DNA of 64,000 nt from Mermis nigrescens. Lineage: Eukaryota; Nematoda; Enoplea; Mermithida; Mermithidae. The position numbers and the translations under genes are program-made. The stretch lies in assembly GCA_036768485.1 (NCBI GenBank), contig JAVLUZ010000397.1, positions 5,402 to 69,401 on the forward strand, written 5' to 3'. This document shows, in pieces, positions 59,265-64,000 of this stretch. The stretch's first letter is position 1. The number at the start of each line of letters is the position of its first letter. The notes below the pieces were generated by a model. That model saw only the letters and a program-made list of their open reading frames with translations, made no database searches and had not been told where the DNA came from.

Positions 59265-59785
59265 TTGATGACCCCCAGAATCGTCGATTTTTCAAAAAAC
59301 GTGGAAATATGTTTTTTCAGCGTTCGTAGCCATTTTCGGGCTTATGTAAAGTATCAAATTTTAAGCGCCATATACTTATTTTTCGACTACACTCGTATTT
59401 GTCCAATTTTCTCGTATTTTTTTGAAATTTACCCATCGTTTTTCAGCCCAGAAAAGGCGCTTTTTTGAAATTTTCGGCGCGGACCCCTAGAATTTCTATG
59501 CTGTCCATGTATGCTCGACAGCAGGCCCGTATCCAGGATTTTTTCAGGGGGGGCGAAAATGAGCTTGAGATATCTAGAGAATTGTTGGGGTCGAAAATAA
59601 AGGCATTTTTGAGCGTATCTTGACGAGATCAAAAATTTACACTTTATTCAATACTCATATTACATTAATTTGAGTTTACTAGCTCGAAAGTACGCCAAAA
59701 ACCAGTTTTGGTGGTGTTTTAGATCTATTTCGAGAATTTTAAATTTTCACCTTTGGGGCCCTTTCGGCGGTCGTCTACGCCACTT
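59265..59785. repeat. Family E-like and family D-like debris before exon 5
   Basis: 59265-59515 resembles family E inverted (CCCCTAGAATTTCTATGCTG end). From 59524, CAGGCCCGTATCCAGG is the same terminus as 31100. The stretch ends GTCTACGCCACTTG (59772-59785), a hAT-end-like sequence that abuts the pyrimidine tract of exon 5. Confidence 0.5.
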
Positions 59786-59794
59786 GTTTTTCAG

Positions 59795-59942
59795 ATGGTG
59801 TCATATGCGCCGCCCCAGTCATGGATGGTTGGTTTCGAGCTCAGGTCATAGAACACGACGAAGAAACAGACGAAGTTTTGCTAAAGTTCGTAGATTACGG
59901 TGGATTTTCAAAAGTTGCGGCCTCTGACTTGCGGCAAATAAG
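59795..59942 (+). CDS. AKAP1: AKAP1-like protein, exon 5 (Tudor core)
   Basis: Begins after GTTTTTCAG and completes an Asp codon with exon 4. [19 protein letters not shown], then an acidic turn, then [10 protein letters not shown] and a DLRQIR end give the Tudor core with its W-x-R-A and F-x-D-Y-G-G signatures. These aromatic residues form the cage that binds methylated Arg or Lys in many Tudor domains. The donor is AAG|GTAATC (59943), phase 2, matching exon 6. Confidence 0.92.
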
Positions 59943-60429
59943 GTAATCTACTGCCTTTTCTCATACACTAAACAATCAGGAACAATCAGAAAAAATCAAT
60001 TCATTCATTAGCTGTATGAGCATGTTTTGTTAAAAAATACGTCCTTCTCTCGTTTTTTTTGCAAAAATATCGAATTTTCGGAGCTATTTTTAATTACATA
60101 TTTGGAACACTCAGACTACCTTTTTTGAAAATCCTAATCGGCTACCGACACAGCACTTTAATAAAGCGTCCCGAGTTTTTTTTGCAGAACGTTGGTGTAA
60201 AAAACAAGAAAATTTGTGTAATTAGGAATTAGTCGTGCAAATTAGCTGTAGGTGCGGAAGATGACGAGGCTAATATTTGCTTAAAATCACATTTACATGT
60301 GCGTATTTATCTTGCATATTATTAGAAAGTTAATATTCTTCATAGTTCCTTATGGATAGAAAATAGTGTAAATGTTTAGAACGATTAAAAAGTTCGCATT
60401 TTATGGCTCAGTACCGTTTGTGCACAAAC

Positions 60430-60605
60430 CATACAGGTAAGGGTGGATAGGGGATCCCCTACTTAAAGTTGGCTGTCCCCATCCATCCAAAGCCATAAAA
60501 TTTTTGCCCCCCCCCAATTTTCCAAAGAACACAATTTTTGGGGCGTTTTTTGTCCAGAAATTGGAGGTAATTCACCCGTCCCGCGCTCCAACCCCTAAAA
60601 ATAGA
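60430..60605 (-). repeat. Repeat family F, inverted copy in intron 5
   Basis: Complement of 57060-57238: GGGGATCCCC start, GGCTGTCCCCATCCATCC, and a GGAGGTAATTCACCC end. The rest of intron 5 (59943-61012) is AT-rich. Confidence 0.6.
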
Positions 60606-61012
60606 CAGGGACCCCTTACCCAAAATTTTGCCGATTGTCACTTGCCGAAAATCTCAATTTTTTCCGATTTTTAGACCTTGAGTTTACATTATCTCCCAAA
60701 AATATCTTTTCTTGCTCTTTTGTAATACGTATGTAAGTGCCGCACAAATCCAATTTGTATGTTTGCTGTACATGCCAATATTTTGATTTCACTCTTCTAC
60801 CACGTCCATATTGCCCACCTGTGAAACATGACATAAATGTTCTTGTTTGCATACCTCGAAAGTTATGTAACGTGCTTATCATGGCTATGCTTTTATGTAC
60901 ATTTGAATTTAACTCTTTCTATTTTTATACATAAAAATTTATTTCTCTTCATTTATATTTTACTTTTATTTTTATTTCCCTCCTATTTTATGCTCGTCAT
61001 TAATCATTATAG

Positions 61013-61080
61013 GAGCGATTTCATGACATTACCTTTTCAAGCCATTGAATGTGCGTTGGCAGGCGTTATTCCTAAAAATG
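61013..61080 (+). CDS. AKAP1: AKAP1-like protein, exon 6 (after Tudor core), gene continues
   Basis: Begins after ATTATAG. SDFMTLPFQAIECALAG is the conserved strand and helix that follow the Tudor core (DF-x-x-LPFQA). It ends at a strong donor GTGAGT (61081), phase 1, and no acceptable next exon is seen before 64000, so the 3' part lies outside the window. Visible coding total: 507 codons plus one base. Confidence 0.88.
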
Positions 61081-61099
61081 GTGAGTACTGAGTAGTAAA

Positions 61100-61297
61100 C
61101 AGGTGGGTGGCACCAAAGTTCTGGGGACTGCAAGATTTGATCAAAGGCCAACAAGATTTTTCAACGTTTCTCATCGAGCACTTTCCATTGGCATCAAAAA
61201 ATTGCGAGAAAATAACAAAAAATTTCAAAATTGAATTCTGGAGTATTTTGGTTTCTGGGGGGTGCAAACCCCCCAAACCCTCTCACGCCCAGGTATG
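61100..61297 (+). mobile_element. hAT-like family B, 198 bp
   Basis: Perfect 8-bp duplication GTAGTAAA (61092-61099 and 61298-61305). Starts CAGGTGGGTGGCACC and ends CACGCCCAGGTATG. Inserted about 20 bp after the exon 6 donor. Confidence 0.88.
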
Positions 61298-61309
61298 GTA
61301 GTAAATACA

Positions 61310-63976
61310 CTAGCAATCAAAGTTGCTCTGACGGAGTAAAAAGGACGGATATACTTCGAATTACGCATCATTAAGGATATTAAAGGGACTAAGGAAAAGA
61401 TACCTATGCATGCCTGTGAAAGTTGAAAGAATCAACTAAAAATTAGACTTCCGCTAAAAACGCATAAAATCGAAGTATATTCTGCGGTTTGCTGAAGGGA
61501 CTTGCACCTTTGACCGTAAAAATTAATAATATGAATAGCTTATCCCTAGAAAAGTAACGATAACTGACCAAAAAATGACATAATATGCATTGTTACGCTG
61601 GTAAGGTATGCATTGCTATGCGACAGCAATTAACAGGATGGCATGCTTGTCATAATTTATCTACAGAAGCCATTGACGGTAAACTAAATGTTTAAAAAAT
61701 TCAATATTGATAAGAAACTGAATCGGTTATTAAAACACATCAAGGCTTCCTCATAATCCCTTTCTCTTAGCCAGCGAACAATGTTTTACGGAGGCGAGCT
61801 TGTTTTAGAGGCCAGTTTTATGCGTTTTTAGCGGAAGTTTAATTTTCAGTTGATTATTTCAACTTTCGCAGGCATGCATAGGTATTTTTTCGCTAGCCCC
61901 CTCCTTTTATATCCGTAATGATGCGTAATCCCAAGTATGTATATTCGTCCTTTTTGTTCCATCGAGCATTTTTGATTGATATGTAGTCCTATATTGCTTC
62001 TTTGAAAAATTCAAAAAAAATTTATTCGTCGAAAGATTTAAATCTAAAATCTATCTGCTTACCTAAGAGCTTTCGACGGGAATCCAACCGCACACACCAG
62101 ACGGAAAGACAAAACAAGCCGCCCCTGTTGTTTTGACATAGCATCCACTATATTATATCATTAAAAATTTATCCTAAAGTGTTAGATTTAAAAAAATAAC
62201 CTTATTGCCCGTATTGACGGGTGAGCAAAAACGAAGAACGAGGTACATATAAGGCGACGCAGAAACGACCAACAATCAATTTGTACAAACGTGCGCACAA
62301 TGTGAACTAAAGCCACAGTTTTAATTTACGTAGAATTGACACTGGGCGTAAACTAATGTAATTACGCATTTAGAAAAGATGATCGATAGGTAAATGTGAC
62401 CTAATGACAAAATATCAGCGTTTGCACGTAAATCACTATATTAATGCCTTTACACACATTATAATGACAAGTTTATCACTAAAAGTATGGCTCACAATAC
62501 ATGCGCATAATTCATACTTCGCTTCAAGAAATCTCAACAACCTGCGGATATTTAAAGATTTTAAGGCAAGATTTGTAATTTAGACGTCACGGAGGACACG
62601 TCTTTAAAAATTAAGCCTTCCGCAATACTTTGGAGAAGATTACTATTCAGTTTAAACTTTACACAGCCGTCGAGTGTAAAAACGATTTTAGTCGGATTCG
62701 TTAGTCGTATGAAGGCAAGCAAGTGTGATATGTAAACTACTTTACACCACTGTTGAGTGTAAACAAACGCGCCCAAATGACATGTGACGTTTGACCCCTG
62801 GTACATTTTTAGACTCAAAATCATGTTCAGACTCACAACCGGAGAAGTTGGCAGAATAAAAGCAATACAGAAGCACATTTAACACCCCGATTTTTGACTT
62901 TACACCTCCCGGAAAAGCTTAATATTGATGTAAATAAACACAACTTGCTGTGATGTGTGCTCCTTAGAAATAAATTTATCTTTATTCTATTTGACGGATC
63001 CAGACTTGTAAACGGAGAAAGTGGCGAACAAAATAAGGGACAAAAACGTATTTTTCCACTATCCACCGCATTGTTAATCTGAACCTAACTCCCCATTGAG
63101 TGTAAAGAAATTTGGTTCGGGCCACTTTGTAGTCTTGAATCGTAGCACGTTTGTGTGTGGAAAACTTCTGTTAATCAAAATATTCGAGATAGTGATCAAC
63201 CAAAAATTGGAAGAAAACGTGCTTTTCCACCCAATGTTACGCCCCTGATTTCTAACTTTACCCTCTTATAAGTAGCTCAATATTGAGTTTCTTCAAACGC
63301 GGTTCGCTGCGACGTGTAGTCATTAGAACGAACATTATTTTCATTCTATTCTATTTGTCCGGACTCATAACAGGAGAAGTTGGCGGAAAAATCTCAGGCA
63401 AAACTTGTTTTTTACACTATTTACGAGAATGTAAAGTTTCAATCCTATGTATCTAGCTCCGTATTGAGTGTAAAAAAGTTTGCTGGTAAGACGGAAGTAG
63501 CCCTTGAGTCGTAGTACATTTCTGATAAATTTTTGGGGACTTATTTATAACCGGAGTTGTTGGCAGACAAAAAACAGGCCAAAATGTGTTATTGCACCCT
63601 CAGATTCTTTGCTCTCTACACTGCTACTCTAGAAATAAGTCACTTCAAAAAAGATAAGAAAGTGGTTTTGTGCTTACTCAATTGTCTTCATTAAAAAAGC
63701 AGACGACACAATGTAAAACTGAATTAGAAAAGTCGTGTGACCGACCAAAATTTTAAAAAGTATATGTTATAACGTGACAGTAAAACTTTACACGCCCTTT
63801 ACTCGCTGGGTATCAATTTAAAACAAAAACTCAATACCACCGACAGCGAATTGTTTATTATTTGTCTTTAGAAAAACCGCACAATACAGAAGTGTTCCAG
63901 TGTTGCTGTAAAGGGGTGCACAGGTGTTAGGGGTACCCAAGTATATTATAGGTGCGCGCTAACGCGCTTCCTATGA
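61310..63976 (-). mobile_element. Helitron-like element T3, 2667 bp, both ends present
   Basis: On the minus strand it starts TC after A (63977) with the head ATAGGAAGCGCG and ends CTAG before T (61309). The tail module is 61310-61985 (inverted tails) and body repeats with TTTACAC/GTGTAAAC run 62540-63800. 61986-62539 is unmatched to T1. Segment X is not evident. No Rep/helicase coding. It lies in the intron after exon 6. Confidence 0.72.
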
Positions 63977-64000
63977 TTGTCCGAATTATTCAAAGCTGGT

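Noticed and set aside
61986..64000. Further AKAP1 exons
   Set aside because: No acceptor followed by an open frame in the needed phase with recognisable similarity; most of the stretch is the Helitron-like T3.

Overview
This looks like nuclear DNA of an animal: AT-rich, intron-bearing, and packed with non-autonomous transposable elements. The one clear host gene is an AKAP1-type mitochondrial scaffold (N-terminal membrane anchor, KH domain, Tudor domain), an architecture known from metazoans. The phylum cannot be fixed from the sequence. No bacterial operon, rRNA or CRISPR array is visible. All repeat family names below are local labels.

Layout. 1-6000: relic of a Ty3/Gypsy-type retroelement (end of RNase H, integrase, integrase C-terminus), followed on the same strand by a decayed coding stretch with an RNase D/WRN-like (DEDDy) exonuclease domain and a Q/R-rich tail. 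6000-16000: mostly non-coding, with a hAT-like element, small TA-flanked MITEs, two minisatellites and a rearranged repeat cluster. 16100-16550 (minus): two weak candidate exons. 16950-26120: a three-level transposon nest. A minus-strand Helitron-like element is split by a PIF/Harbinger-type element (18088-25257), whose transposase relic is split by a second Helitron-like element (18692-24948). The transposase reading frame resumes across the last insertion with no target duplication. 27000-33000: repeats and minisatellites.

33193 to beyond 61080 (plus): AKAP1-like gene. Six exons are visible (33193-33936, 53420-53657, 54260-54402, 57304-57484, 59795-59942, 61013-61080), phases agree at every junction, and the last exon ends in a strong donor, so the 3' end lies outside the window. 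Introns of 0.6-19.5 kb are largely transposon sequence: hAT-like MITEs with 8-bp target duplications, fold-back elements, inverted tandem arrays and another Helitron-like copy (43928-47799). A third Helitron-like copy with both ends (61310-63976) lies after exon 6.

The most unusual signal is a short GC palindrome, GGCGCGAAGCGCC and variants, scattered through several unrelated repeat families. Its core GCGAAGC is known as an exceptionally stable DNA mini-hairpin. It is most regular in a hAT-like family (15009-15457, 37279-38036, 51235-51991, 52605-53099) whose four delimited copies all have 8-bp target duplications.

All comparisons were made by eye. Repeat boundaries without a stated target duplication are approximate.
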